From NCBI RefSeq assembly GCF_009711465.1, contig NZ_SMME01000860.1:805-62401 (forward strand): a stretch of DNA of 61,597 bases. Direction: 5' to 3'. Made by a program: the position numbers and the translations under genes. This DNA is from Parendozoicomonas verongulae. GTDB lineage: Bacteria > Pseudomonadota > Gammaproteobacteria > Pseudomonadales > Endozoicomonadaceae. This document shows, one piece after another, positions 43,879 to 53,016 of this stretch. Numbering within the stretch: position 1 is the first letter of the stretch; every line of letters begins with the position of its first letter. The notes under the pieces were generated by a model. It searched no databases, was not told where the DNA came from, and was given only the letters and a program-made list of their open reading frames with translations.

Positions 43879-45276
43879 ATGACAAGTCGAAGTTTGAACG
43901 TAGCAGTAGTGGGCTCAGGTATATCGGGGCTGTCTTGCGCCTGGCTCCTCTCCAGACAACACAAGGTCACCCTCTTTGAAAAAGATGATCGCTTTGGCGG
44001 GCACAGCCATACGGTTGTGGTGAAAGGCGAGGATGAACAGAAGGCTGTTCCCGTTGATACCGGCTTTATTGTCTTTAACGAGAAAACCTACCCCAACCTC
44101 ACCGCATTTTTTGAATACCTCGGCGTTCCTGTTGCCAAAACGGATATGTCTTTTGCGGTGTCTATTGATCAAGGCAGAACAGAATATGCGGGCACGGATT
44201 TAAATGGCCTGTTCGCCCAGAGAAGCAATCTGTTTAATCCCGTGTTCTGGAAAATGTTGATTGACCTGCTGCGCTTCTACCGTGCCAGCCCCACATGGGA
44301 AAAGCTGTTAGCACCGGATGTCACCTTGGGGGAGCTGCTCAAAACCCATAAGTTCAGCAAAACATTTATCAACGATCACCTTGTGCCCATGGGCGCAGCC
44401 ATCTGGTCTACACCCGCAAGCAAAATGTTGGATTACCCCGCACTGGCGTTTTTACGCTTCTGCCAGAACCACGGTTTGTTGCAGCTGACCAGTCGCCCCC
44501 AGTGGATGACGGTTGAAGGAGGTAGTCGAGAATACGTGAGCCGGATTATCAGTCAGATTCAGAATGCGTCGGAAGGTTCCTCCACCCTTCAGCACAGCTG
44601 TGTGCGCAAAATTAAGCGTTATGCAGATCAGGTGGTAATCACTGATATTCAGGGGCGGGAGCAAGCCTTTGACCATGTGGTGATGGCCTGCCATGCGGAT
44701 ACGTCACTGCGGTTGCTGGATGAGCCTGATGAGCTCGAACAGCTTCTACTGGGGTCTTTTACGTTTCAGAGGAATCGCGCAATTTTGCACAGTGATTCCT
44801 CTTTTATGCCCCGTAATACCAAAGCATGGGCAAGCTGGAATTACCTGTTCAACAGCCAGAGTCATAATCAGCAGAAAGCAGAAGACGATAGAGGGCCTTC
44901 TGTGACGTACTGGATGAACCGGTTGCAGCATCTCGAAGGTAAACCGCTTTTCGTGACTTTGAATCCGGATACTGATCCCAGGGAGATTCACGGCTCTTAC
45001 CTCTACGATCATCCCGTTTTTGATACTGCTGCTCTTGAAGCACAGCAGCGGCTCTGGGAGTTGCAAGGTCGCCAGAGAACCTGGCACTGCGGGGCATGGT
45101 TTGGTTATGGCTTTCATGAAGATGGTTTGCAATCCGGCCTTGCGGTGGCCGAGGCGCTGGGAGGGCAGCGCAGGCCATGGCGGGTAGAGGGTGAGAATGA
45201 TCGCCTTGTGTTGCCGGATTATCTGACTGCCCGTCCATCCATTCGGACGGATGCCGGTATGGATGTGCGCCTGTGA
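43879..45276 (+). CDS. FAD-dependent oxidoreductase (CfaA/amine-oxidase type)
   Basis: 465 residues. The N-terminal dinucleotide fold has VAVVGSGISGLSCAWLLS, then FEKDDRFGGHSHT and DTGFIVFNEKTYPNL. A C-terminal NAD(P)/FAD-binding region includes WHCGAWFGYGFHEDGLQSG. It belongs to the amine-oxidase-like flavoproteins that sit beside Cfa-type methyltransferases and DUF1365. In Rhodobacter sphaeroides, relatives in the RpoE regulon have been linked to furan fatty acid synthesis. First gene of the operon; its 3' end overlaps the next by 4 bp. Confidence 0.9.
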   Translation: MTSRSLNVAVVGSGISGLSCAWLLSRQHKVTLFEKDDRFGGHSHTVVVKGEDEQKAVPVDTGFIVFNEKTYPNLTAFFEYLGVPVAKTDMSFAVSIDQGRTEYAGTDLNGLFAQRSNLFNPVFWKMLIDLLRFYRASPTWEKLLAPDVTLGELLKTHKFSKTFINDHLVPMGAAIWSTPASKMLDYPALAFLRFCQNHGLLQLTSRPQWMTVEGGSREYVSRIISQIQNASEGSSTLQHSCVRKIKRYADQVVITDIQGREQAFDHVVMACHADTSLRLLDEPDELEQLLLGSFTFQRNRAILHSDSSFMPRNTKAWASWNYLFNSQSHNQQKAEDDRGPSVTYWMNRLQHLEGKPLFVTLNPDTDPREIHGSYLYDHPVFDTAALEAQQRLWELQGRQRTWHCGAWFGYGFHEDGLQSGLAVAEALGGQRRPWRVEGENDRLVLPDYLTARPSIRTDAGMDVRL

Positions 45277-46091
45277 GGTCAGCCATCTATAACGGTACCC
45301 TGATGCATAACCGGGTGAAGCCCCGCAAGCATCGCTTTACCTATAAAGTTGCATCCTGGCTTTTTGATCTGGATGAGCTGGATACTCTGGACCACACGCT
45401 GACATTCTTCTCCCGTAACCGCCTGAATCTGGTGTCCTTCCATGATGGCGATTATGGCGATGGTTCAGATAAGCCTCTGAAAATCTATATTCGCGATCTT
45501 TTGTGCGAACAGGGCATTGATAAGCCTGAGCGTATCGAGCTGCTGTGTTACCCCCGTATTCTTGGTTATGCCTTTAACCCTCTGGCGGTTTACTTCTGTT
45601 ATAGCAACGATGGGCAGGTGATGGCCGTTGTGTATGAAGTCTCCAATACCTTCGGTGAACGACACAGTTACGTTATCCCCGCTGATGCCAGCGGCAGCGA
45701 AGCCATCAGGCAACAGGCTGATAAAAAACTTCATGTGTCGCCTTTCTTTGAAACAGACGGTTGCTCCTATCAATTCCGCACCCACGCTCCCGATGAACAG
45801 GTTGTATTGGGTATTAGCCTGCACCAGCAGGAGGAGCGCCTGTTCAGTGCGGTATTTCGTGGGGAGCGCCAGTCGGTTTCAGATAGACAGGTACTGAAAC
45901 AGCTTATCGGCCTGCCATTTATGACGGTGAAGGTTGTTGTTGCTATCCATTGGGAGGCCCTGAAATTGTGGCTGAAACGCATGACGCTGTTTCGTCATAA
46001 CCGTCGTGGATACTTTTTCAGCTGGAGTGTTGGAACAACAGTGGAACGTTTAAAAATAAAATTATCGGGAGGCACCAGGGGACGCTTATGA
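45273..46091 (+). CDS. DUF1365 family protein
   Basis: 272 residues. It starts RSAIYNGTLMHNRVKPRKHRF (read from a GTG at 45273), the hallmark DUF1365 N-terminus, and has YPRILGYAFNPLAVYFCY, YEVSNTFGERHSY and ADKKLHVSPFF. The biochemical role is unestablished, but the family is regularly found between the flavoprotein and Cfa-type genes. It overlaps both neighbours by 4 bp, so the three are produced together. Confidence 0.92.
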   Translation: MRSAIYNGTLMHNRVKPRKHRFTYKVASWLFDLDELDTLDHTLTFFSRNRLNLVSFHDGDYGDGSDKPLKIYIRDLLCEQGIDKPERIELLCYPRILGYAFNPLAVYFCYSNDGQVMAVVYEVSNTFGERHSYVIPADASGSEAIRQQADKKLHVSPFFETDGCSYQFRTHAPDEQVVLGISLHQQEERLFSAVFRGERQSVSDRQVLKQLIGLPFMTVKVVVAIHWEALKLWLKRMTLFRHNRRGYFFSWSVGTTVERLKIKLSGGTRGRL

Positions 46092-47299
46092 ACTCCGTAA
46101 AAACACAGATTTCTGGCAAGGAAAAACCTCTGCTGGAGCGGGGCCTGACAAACTGGATTGCCAGCCGTCTGGAAAAAGCGGGTGTGTCCGCTATTGAAAT
46201 ACAGATGGGTAACAGTGAACCCTTTGTGATGGGAATCGTCCGCAGCGGTGTTCCTAAACCCCGCATGCAGATCGTGCGACCGGGGGCGGTGGTGCGTTCT
46301 GCCCGTAAAGGTCTGCTTGGATGGGCGGAGTCGTATATTGCCGGTGACTGGCTGACGCCGGATATTCAGGCCGTTGCCCACTGGGGAGCCGCAAACGAGG
46401 AGCCGTTGGAACGAGTTTTTAACGCCAGCTGGATCAGCCAGAAAATCAACCGCCTGATTCATCGTCTGAATAACAACAGCAAGCGCGGCAGCCGCAAGAA
46501 TATTGCCGCTCACTATGATCTGGGTAATGAGTTTTATAAACTCTGGCTGGACCCTTCGATGACCTACTCCAGTGCCCTGTTTCACAGCCCATCAGACACC
46601 CTTGAACAGGCGCAGCACAATAAATATCAGGCTGTGCTTAACTGGCTGGATATAGAGCCTGACAGTAAGGTTCTGGAAATTGGCTGTGGCTGGGGTGGGT
46701 TTGCCCGTCAGTTCAAAAAACATTCGAGCGCAGGTTACCGCGGTGTCACCCTTTCCCATGAGCAGTTGGCCTATGCCCGCGAACATACCGAGGGTGATGT
46801 GCAGTTTGAGTTAACGGACTATCGCGATATCAAGGGACAGTATGACGGCATTGTATCCATCGAAATGATTGAGGCGGTGGGGGAGGAACACTGGCCGACC
46901 TACTTTCGCAAAATATACGACAGTCTTAAACCCGGCGGCAAAGCTGTGCTGCAGGTCATCACCATTGATGAAAAGCGTTTTGAAACCTATCGGGAAGGTG
47001 CCGACTTTATTCAGAAATATATCTTCCCAGGCGGCATGCTGCCTTCCCACTCGATTATGCAGGAACAGATTGCCACCGCTGGCCTTGAACTGCTGAGTAC
47101 TCACTCTTTTGGCAGAGACTACCAGCGCACTGTGGATGAGTGGTACAGAAACTTCAATGCCAACTGGCAGGCCATTAAACCTCTGGGGTTTGATGAATCG
47201 TTCCGGCGTATGTGGAATTACTATCTGGCCTATTGCTCCGCTGGGTTTGCCAACGACAGCATTGATGTGCGTCTTTATCAGATAGGTAAAGCTCTATGA
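46088..47299 (+). CDS. cfa: Cyclopropane-fatty-acyl-phospholipid synthase family methyltransferase
   Basis: 403 residues. SAM motif I is VLEIGCGWGGFARQFK; upstream NIAAHYDLGNEFYKLWLDPSMTYSS is the classic Cfa lipid-binding motif, and later SIEMIEAVGEEHWPTYF follows. It methylates unsaturated acyl chains of membrane phospholipids. In this operon it could be a standard Cfa or the methyltransferase of a methylated/furan fatty acid route; sequence alone does not decide. Confidence 0.93.
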   Translation: MNSVKTQISGKEKPLLERGLTNWIASRLEKAGVSAIEIQMGNSEPFVMGIVRSGVPKPRMQIVRPGAVVRSARKGLLGWAESYIAGDWLTPDIQAVAHWGAANEEPLERVFNASWISQKINRLIHRLNNNSKRGSRKNIAAHYDLGNEFYKLWLDPSMTYSSALFHSPSDTLEQAQHNKYQAVLNWLDIEPDSKVLEIGCGWGGFARQFKKHSSAGYRGVTLSHEQLAYAREHTEGDVQFELTDYRDIKGQYDGIVSIEMIEAVGEEHWPTYFRKIYDSLKPGGKAVLQVITIDEKRFETYREGADFIQKYIFPGGMLPSHSIMQEQIATAGLELLSTHSFGRDYQRTVDEWYRNFNANWQAIKPLGFDESFRRMWNYYLAYCSAGFANDSIDVRLYQIGKAL

Positions 47300-47321
47300 C
47301 AAGGGAGTGGAGATAAAAACC

Positions 47322-47807
47322 ATGAAAAACCAAAGGCCTGAACTTGTTATTGAGGAGTACTTTCTTGGGAAAACCTGGGCATGGGGGCTGTTTGAGGACA
47401 GGTTCGGGACTATACGTCAGTGTTTTAAGGTAGAGATGAATGGCTTGGTTGAGGGCAATCAGTTGACGCTGGATGAACAGTTTTTCTATGAAGATGGCAC
47501 AGGCTCAAAGCGTCTTTGGAAAATCAATGCACTGGGCAATGGTTTTTACGAAGGCACGGCTGGAGATGTTGCAGGCACTGCCAAAGGTCAAAGTTCAGGT
47601 AATGCCTTTGAGTGGACGTATATGCTGGACCTTCCCGTGTCAGGGCGCACGTGGCGGGTGAAACTGGATGACCGCCTGTACCTCCAGGAGGATGATAAAA
47701 TCATCAACATTGCCCGGGTAAGCAAGTGGGGCTTTCATCTTGGACGGCTGACGTTTTTCTTCAGCAAAGAGATGGGTGTGTTGAATTCAGCCAGACCTTT
47801 GATTTAG
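47322..47807 (+). CDS. DUF3833 family protein
   Basis: 161 residues from ATG 47322 (GGAG 9 nt upstream). LVIEEYFLGKTWAWGLFEDRFGTIRQCFKV and later DLPVSGRTWRVKLDDRLYLQEDDKIINIA match DUF3833, a lipocalin-like family usually found in this operon. Most DUF3833 proteins are lipoproteins; here no lipobox or signal peptide is visible with this start. Last gene of the stress operon. Confidence 0.88.
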   Translation: MKNQRPELVIEEYFLGKTWAWGLFEDRFGTIRQCFKVEMNGLVEGNQLTLDEQFFYEDGTGSKRLWKINALGNGFYEGTAGDVAGTAKGQSSGNAFEWTYMLDLPVSGRTWRVKLDDRLYLQEDDKIINIARVSKWGFHLGRLTFFFSKEMGVLNSARPLI

Positions 47808-47888
47808 GTGAGTATCATAGTTCATTTTTTTATCCCGTTGTTCGTATAAACAGCGCGTGTGTGTTAAAAACAGCAGTCTATTTAAGAG

Positions 47889-48054
47889 GTAAGTGCCCGG
47901 ACCATTGCTTTCGTATAATGATGGCGAGTGGATTTTTTCGCACTTCAAGGAACAGCGTCGGGAGCGTAGCCCGCTACGTGATAAGAGTTGTGACGCAGCA
48001 AGGGCGGAAAAAGACGCCGCCAGACTATGCGAAAGCAATGGTCCGGGTACTTAC
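47889..48054. mobile_element. MITE-like palindromic element (about 166 bp)
   Basis: Ends are a 29-bp imperfect inverted repeat (47889-47917 and 48026-48054) with two mismatches, containing GCCCGGACCATTGCTTTCG. The interior continues the pairing (ATTTTTTCGC against GCGGAAAAAG) toward a central CGTAGC-CC-GCTACG, so the whole unit could fold as one hairpin. TA dinucleotides lie just inside each end, as for IS630/Tc1-type insertion. No coding capacity. It fills most of the gap between the DUF3833 and AraC genes. Confidence 0.8.
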
Positions 48055-48101
48055 AATTCTGTAGTGGCACTTTTGACAGGTGGAGGTATTTATAGAGCGC
48101 T

Positions 48102-49133
48102 ATGAAAAACATCAAAAAGAATATAGCTCTGCCTATCGTCTATATCCGTCACCTGATGGCATTGATGACCGATCACGGGTTTGATCAGACCATTTTGCTT
48201 CGGGGGGCAGGCATTCAGCCCAGCGAACTGGAGCTGGATGACGGTTCTCTTGATTTCGAGCGGTGCGATAAGTTGATTACTCTGTGCCAGCAATCGGGCA
48301 TTGATGGCCTGGGATGGCAGCTGGGTATGCGACTGAATCTTCCCAGTCACGGCACATTGGCCACGGCTGCCATGGCCAGTCGTTATATTGGGGAAATGCT
48401 GAGTATGTCCGTGCGCTATCTGGGCACACGCTTTCCGCTGATGGTGATGTCACTGGAAGTGGATGGTGATACCGCAATCCTGCAGTTCGATGAAGCGCTG
48501 GATCTGGGCGACAACCGTCGTTTCTATGTGGAAGCCTTTATCGGCTCCCAGCAGGTCATGAAAATGTACACATTTGGCCCCAATGCGTCGGCCGGCCACA
48601 CTCTTCATCTGGCGATAGATAAAGTAGATTACTACGACAATTTTGACTTTGGCGACACCACCGTCTCCTACGGTCACGCTGCGCACCAGTACCGTTTCCC
48701 TGCGCATTATATTTCCACCCCTATGCCTATGGCGGATGACATCGCTCGGGAGGTGGCTGAACGCCAGTGTCAGAAAATGCTGGCAGATATGAAGGTGGAA
48801 ACCGGCCTGCTTGGTCGCGTGCTGGCTCATATTCGCAGTAAAGAAGGTGTGATTCCTTCCCTGGAACAAACGGCGGATTATCTTTCCGTTTCTCCCCGCA
48901 CCCTGCGTCGTCAGCTGCAGGAGCTGGATATTACCTACCGCACGCTGGTTAACCGGGAACGCAAGCGTCTTGCGTTGCACTACCTGCGTAATACCCGTTT
49001 AACCGTGGAAGAAATTGCCGAACGTCTGGACTATAACGACCCCAGCAACTTTGGGCGCGCATTCCGCAAGTGGACCGGACATTCGCCGGGCTTCTATCGT
49101 CAGACGACGGAAGAGGTTGAAGCGACTGCTTAA
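48102..49133 (+). CDS. AraC family transcriptional regulator
   Basis: 343 residues. The N-terminal part (about 20-210) resembles the arabinose-binding-like domain of OruR/ArgR-type regulators. The C-terminal HTH_18 domain (about 235-335) has SLEQTADYLSVSPRTLRRQLQEL, then LTVEEIAERLDYNDPSNFGRAFRKWTGHSPGFYR. Its target is not obvious; the adjacent thioesterase and lipid operon are candidates. The MITE-like element lies 47 bp upstream. Confidence 0.92.
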   Translation: MKNIKKNIALPIVYIRHLMALMTDHGFDQTILLRGAGIQPSELELDDGSLDFERCDKLITLCQQSGIDGLGWQLGMRLNLPSHGTLATAAMASRYIGEMLSMSVRYLGTRFPLMVMSLEVDGDTAILQFDEALDLGDNRRFYVEAFIGSQQVMKMYTFGPNASAGHTLHLAIDKVDYYDNFDFGDTTVSYGHAAHQYRFPAHYISTPMPMADDIAREVAERQCQKMLADMKVETGLLGRVLAHIRSKEGVIPSLEQTADYLSVSPRTLRRQLQELDITYRTLVNRERKRLALHYLRNTRLTVEEIAERLDYNDPSNFGRAFRKWTGHSPGFYRQTTEEVEATA

Positions 49134-49167
49134 CCGCCTTTGAATCAACGAATGGTCATAATAAAAG

Positions 49168-49569
49168 ATGTATAAAGAAACCATCTCCCCCCGTTTCTGT
49201 GAAACCGATGCTTTAGGACACATCAACAATACTGTGGTTCCCATGTGGTTTGAGAAAGCCCGGGAACCTATCTTCCGGTTATTTACGCCCGATATGGATG
49301 TCAATAACTGGAAGTTGATTATCGCCCGCATCACTGTAGATTTTCTGGCCGAGATTTATTACGGCACCGACAACGAAGTGGAGATTATCACCGGGCTGAT
49401 CAAGGTCGGTAACTCCTCTATGACTATTCGTCAGGAAGTGTGGCAGCGGGGTAAGTGCTGCGCCCGTGGCGATGCAGTAATGATCCATTACAACTATACT
49501 GGCGCGCAGTCTGTTTCCATTCCGGATGCCATTCGCTCTGAGTTACAAAACCATCTGTTATCAGAGTAA
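49168..49569 (+). CDS. Acyl-CoA thioesterase (4HBT hotdog)
   Basis: 133 residues. The hotdog-fold motif FCETDALGHINNTVVPMWFEKARE contains the catalytic Asp, and ITVDFLAEIYYGTDNEVEI is typical of the YbgC/FadM-like thioesterases. It lies 34 bp after the AraC gene, and the two could be co-transcribed. The substrate is unknown. Confidence 0.9.
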   Translation: MYKETISPRFCETDALGHINNTVVPMWFEKAREPIFRLFTPDMDVNNWKLIIARITVDFLAEIYYGTDNEVEIITGLIKVGNSSMTIRQEVWQRGKCCARGDAVMIHYNYTGAQSVSIPDAIRSELQNHLLSE

Positions 49570-49590
49570 ATCCCTGATGCTGGTGAATCT

Positions 49591-49598
49591 GGTATAAT
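49591..49598 (+). promoter_or_regulatory. Probable ilvD promoter (extended -10)
   Basis: TGGTATAAT (TG at 49590-49591, TATAAT 49593-49598) is an extended -10 element 78 bp before ilvD. The -35 is poor, as is common for extended -10 promoters. Confidence 0.5.
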
Positions 49599-49675
49599 GT
49601 TTTTCCGTTAGAGTCGCAATAAACAAAAATTATACAGCGCAGTAAACGACTGTGACCTGCTTTCTGAGGTAGCCC

Positions 49676-51517
49676 ATGCCCGCTTATCGCTCTCGCACTT
49701 CCACCCACGGACGTAACATGGCCGGTGCCCGTGCACTTTGGCGCGCCACGGGCATGAATGACGATGACTTCAAGAAACCTATTATTGCAGTCGCCAACTC
49801 TTTTACTCAGTTTGTACCGGGGCACGTGCACCTGAAGGATATGGGGCAGCTGGTGGCGCGTGAGATTGAAAGAGCCGGTGGCGTTGCCAAAGAGTTCAAC
49901 ACTATTGCGGTGGATGACGGTATCGCAATGGGCCACGATGGTATGCTTTACTCCCTTCCCAGCCGAGACATTATTGCAGATTCCGTGGAATACATGGTGA
50001 ACGCCCATACGGCGGATGCCATGGTGTGCATCTCCAACTGCGACAAGATTACCCCCGGAATGCTGATGGCCGCCATGCGCCTGAATATTCCGGTGATCTT
50101 CGTGTCTGGCGGCCCTATGGAGGCAGGTAAAACCAAACTGGCAGAGCACCGCCTCGATCTGGTGGATGCCATGGTGATTGCTGCTTCCGATGCAGATCAG
50201 GAAACCGTGGACGAATACGAGCGATCCGCCTGCCCAACGTGTGGCTCCTGCTCCGGTATGTTCACTGCCAATTCTATGAACTGTTTGACCGAAGCGCTGG
50301 GCTTATCCCTGCCCGGTAATGGCTCCATGCTGGCAACCCATGCTGATCGTGAACAGCTTTTCCTTGAAGCTGGCCGCCGTATTGTGGATATCACCCGTCG
50401 TTACTACGAGAACGACGAAACTCAATTGCTACCCCGTTCCATTGCCAGCGTGAAGGCTTTTGAAAATGCTATGAGCCTGGATATTGCCATGGGCGGTTCC
50501 ACCAATACGATTCTCCATCTACTGGCGGCTGCTCAGGAAGGGGAAGTGCCTTTTGATATGCAGGATATTGATCGCCTGTCCCGCAAGGTACCCCAATTGT
50601 GCAAAGTGGCACCCAATATCCAGCAGTACCATATGGAAGATGTCCACCGCGCCGGTGGTGTGCTGGGTATTCTTGGTGAACTGGACAGAGCCGGTTTGCT
50701 GCATAACGATGTACCAACGGTGCACAGTGAAACCTTCTCTGAGGCGCTGGAAAAATGGGACATTATGCAAACCACTGATGAAGCCGTAAGAACCTTCTAC
50801 CAAGCTGGCCCGGCGGGTATTCGCACAACTCAGGCGTTCAGCCAGAGCATGCGCTGGCCAAGCCTGGATGCTGACCGCGAGAGCGGCTGCATCCGCTCTC
50901 TGGAAAACGCTTACAGCAAAGAGGGTGGCCTGGCGGTGCTGTTTGGTAATATCGCGGAAGATGGCTGCGTGGTGAAAACCTCTGGTGTCGATGAAAGTAT
51001 TCTCGTATTCGAAGGTCCGGCCCATGTGTGTGAAAGTCAGGAAGATGCTGTCAGTGATGTACTGGAAGGCCGGGTAAAAGCGGGTGATGTGGTTGTTATT
51101 CGCTATGAAGGCCCTCGCGGTGGCCCCGGTATGCAGGAGATGCTGTACCCCACCAGTTATCTTAAATCCAAAGGTTTGGGCAAAGCGTGTGCACTGTTAA
51201 CAGATGGACGCTTCTCCGGTGGTACATCCGGTTTATCCATCGGCCATGTTTCGCCAGAAGCAGGGGCAGGTGGCGCTATTGGTTTGGTGGAGAAAGGGGA
51301 TTGGATTCATATCGATATTCCTAACCGCACTATTAATGTGAAAGTATCCGATGATGAGTTGGACCAGCGCCGTGCTGCGATGGATGTCAAAGGCAAGGAT
51401 GGCTGGAAGCCAGTAACGGAGCGTCCTCGCAAAGTGTCCACAGCTTTGAAGGCTTATGCGAAAATGGCGACCAGTGCAGATCGTGGTGCGGTTCGGGACT
51501 TAAGTCTGTTTGATTAG
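49676..51517 (+). CDS. ilvD: Dihydroxy-acid dehydratase
   Basis: 613 residues, the usual IlvD length. Fe-S enzyme in valine/isoleucine synthesis. It starts [27 protein letters not shown] and has [26 protein letters not shown] with the cluster cysteines, [10 protein letters not shown] and [21 protein letters not shown] with the catalytic Ser. A terminator follows. Confidence 0.97.
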   Translation: MPAYRSRTSTHGRNMAGARALWRATGMNDDDFKKPIIAVANSFTQFVPGHVHLKDMGQLVAREIERAGGVAKEFNTIAVDDGIAMGHDGMLYSLPSRDIIADSVEYMVNAHTADAMVCISNCDKITPGMLMAAMRLNIPVIFVSGGPMEAGKTKLAEHRLDLVDAMVIAASDADQETVDEYERSACPTCGSCSGMFTANSMNCLTEALGLSLPGNGSMLATHADREQLFLEAGRRIVDITRRYYENDETQLLPRSIASVKAFENAMSLDIAMGGSTNTILHLLAAAQEGEVPFDMQDIDRLSRKVPQLCKVAPNIQQYHMEDVHRAGGVLGILGELDRAGLLHNDVPTVHSETFSEALEKWDIMQTTDEAVRTFYQAGPAGIRTTQAFSQSMRWPSLDADRESGCIRSLENAYSKEGGLAVLFGNIAEDGCVVKTSGVDESILVFEGPAHVCESQEDAVSDVLEGRVKAGDVVVIRYEGPRGGPGMQEMLYPTSYLKSKGLGKACALLTDGRFSGGTSGLSIGHVSPEAGAGGAIGLVEKGDWIHIDIPNRTINVKVSDDELDQRRAAMDVKGKDGWKPVTERPRKVSTALKAYAKMATSADRGAVRDLSLFD

Positions 51518-51542
51518 TGTTTTGCACTTCCTTTCTCTTATT

Positions 51543-51572
51543 AACGCCCACAAATGAGTGGGCGTTTTCTTT
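51543..51572 (+). terminator. Intrinsic terminator after ilvD
   Basis: Stem ACGCCCAC (51544-51551) / GTGGGCGT (51558-51565), with a T-rich tail TTTTCTTTT. Loop of 6 nt. Confidence 0.92.
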
Positions 51573-51638
51573 TCAGTGCACTCTCAATATCTCTGTCTAC
51601 TCTGAAATGGATAGTAAACAGTCCAACAGGGAGTGGAT

Positions 51639-52607
51639 ATGAAAGGTGTTTTTCGGAGTTTGGTATTAACAGTCAGCCTGGCATCACCTATGGTTTTGGC
51701 TACAGACGACATGAGTGCAGACGCGGAGCAGAACGTTGCTCCTCCTATTGTGGCAGCAGCCATTGCCTATGCCGTACCTGCAACAGCATACAGCCACAGT
51801 GCTTTAGGTAAGATTGATGAAGGCAGTAAGGCGCTGGCAAGAAAGCTGTATATTGAATACTCCCAGCAGGTACTCAACGAACAGTTTGAAGGCCGCAGGC
51901 CTGACCAGTTACTTTGGCTCCAATACTTGAAAGCTGTTTATATCCCTCTGAGGGACTTTATGTACAGCCAGATTGATGGCAAGACTGTCACGTCATCCTC
52001 TAAAATCTCCGACCCCGATAAAGTGAAACAGCGTATCTCCAGAAAGTTGCAGGAGTGGTCAGTTAAGGCGTTCTATTACTATTTCAATCCTTCTGAGCAG
52101 GGAATGGCCGCTGGTTTTGCAGATAAAAAAGGCGAAGTGGTAAGCGCGTGTAAAGAGATTCTTGGTAGTCTTGCTCAAAACGCTCCGGGCAGTCAGCTAT
52201 CTGACTATTACCAGAGTTGCTATCACCCCGTTTCAGATTTACCCGGTGCAACTCTGACACCGCTGATTCCAACAGATGACCTTGCCACAGTGCTGTTATC
52301 TCAGGCACGGCTGGCGGTAAACCCGGAAGGTGTTCCACCCCGTCTGGCTCAGGCTGTGACCTGGTATGCAACACTTTCGGATCAAGCGCTGTCGAGTTTT
52401 GAATCCGCTATTGCGGACAAAAGTGAATTTAAAGACATTATGATGAAGCTGTTCAGGCGAGGATATTCGCCGGAAACACTGGCCAAGATATTTCGTCAGC
52501 ACTTTGTAGACTTTGATCTGGCCTATCGAAAAATCTGGTATTACTACGAGAAGCACAAAGCGAAAGAGTGGTATAGGCAGAAGAACGTGAAAACGTTTGA
52601 TAGCTAA
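51639..52607 (+). CDS. Secreted helical protein of unknown function
   Basis: 322 residues from ATG 51639 (AGGGAG 5 nt upstream; GTG 51633 also in frame). The signal peptide MKGVFRSLVLTVSLASPMVLA is followed by a mature protein with few motifs. It contains repeated aromatic/charged helices (SVKAFYYYFNPSEQG; IWYYYEKHKAKEWY), and two cysteines (SACKE and QSCYH) may form a disulfide. No family is recognised. A terminator follows, so it is probably monocistronic. Confidence 0.75.
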   Translation: MKGVFRSLVLTVSLASPMVLATDDMSADAEQNVAPPIVAAAIAYAVPATAYSHSALGKIDEGSKALARKLYIEYSQQVLNEQFEGRRPDQLLWLQYLKAVYIPLRDFMYSQIDGKTVTSSSKISDPDKVKQRISRKLQEWSVKAFYYYFNPSEQGMAAGFADKKGEVVSACKEILGSLAQNAPGSQLSDYYQSCYHPVSDLPGATLTPLIPTDDLATVLLSQARLAVNPEGVPPRLAQAVTWYATLSDQALSSFESAIADKSEFKDIMMKLFRRGYSPETLAKIFRQHFVDFDLAYRKIWYYYEKHKAKEWYRQKNVKTFDS

Positions 52608-52613
52608 GATATT

Positions 52614-52657
52614 GCAGAGGTGGTGGATTCTGCGCCACCTCTGCTGTATTTTGTTTT
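52614..52657 (+). terminator. Intrinsic terminator after the secreted protein gene
   Basis: Perfect 10-bp stem GCAGAGGTGG (52614-52623) / CCACCTCTGC (52635-52644) with an 11-nt loop, then TGTATTTTGTTTT. It directly abuts the end of the convergent small gene. Confidence 0.9.
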
Positions 52658-52919
52658 ATGTACGCCGGTTAATCCAGGCAATCAGCCCTTCTCCACGTCC
52701 AATCAGATAAAACGCCGCCATAAGATGTACTGCAAGCTTGCTGGTAATGCCAACAGATCTGGACGTCGGCTCATGGTCCAGGTCGGCTTCCCACGAAAGG
52801 ATTATCTTAAGGATGTCAGGCAGTACTATCAGTAGCGAAGGCAGCATCTGCAGGCTTAAAGCCAGCATCCAGAACCCTGTTGCCCGAACTAGCAACCCTA
52901 TTATGTCATGTTTATTCAT
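52656..52919 (-). CDS. Small membrane protein of unknown function
   Basis: 87 residues from ATG 52919 (GGGGA upstream; an ATG at 52952 is also in frame). Two hydrophobic stretches: TGFWMLALSLQMLPSLLIVLPDIL (about 12-35) and LAVHLMAAFYLIGRG (about 60-75). No signal peptide cleavage motif and no recognised family. It lies between a terminator and holA on the same strand as holA. Confidence 0.7.
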   Translation of the reverse strand: MNKHDIIGLLVRATGFWMLALSLQMLPSLLIVLPDILKIILSWEADLDHEPTSRSVGITSKLAVHLMAAFYLIGRGEGLIAWINRRT

Positions 52920-53016
52920 CGGGTCCCCAGCCGCTGGTGATTGGTATCCCATGTCTTAATAGACCGGAATGGGGAGAGGAAGTTCAGGTAGGGCGACTTT
53001 AGTGCTAGAGGACAAT

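Noticed and set aside
43728..43970. Longer N-terminus of the ECF sigma gene
   Set aside because: It would cover the divergent promoters and the 5' end of the opposite gene; region 2 begins after 43727.
47914..47919. TATAAT inside the MITE-like element as an AraC promoter
   Set aside because: No -35 element at suitable spacing; it lies in the terminal repeat and may be chance.
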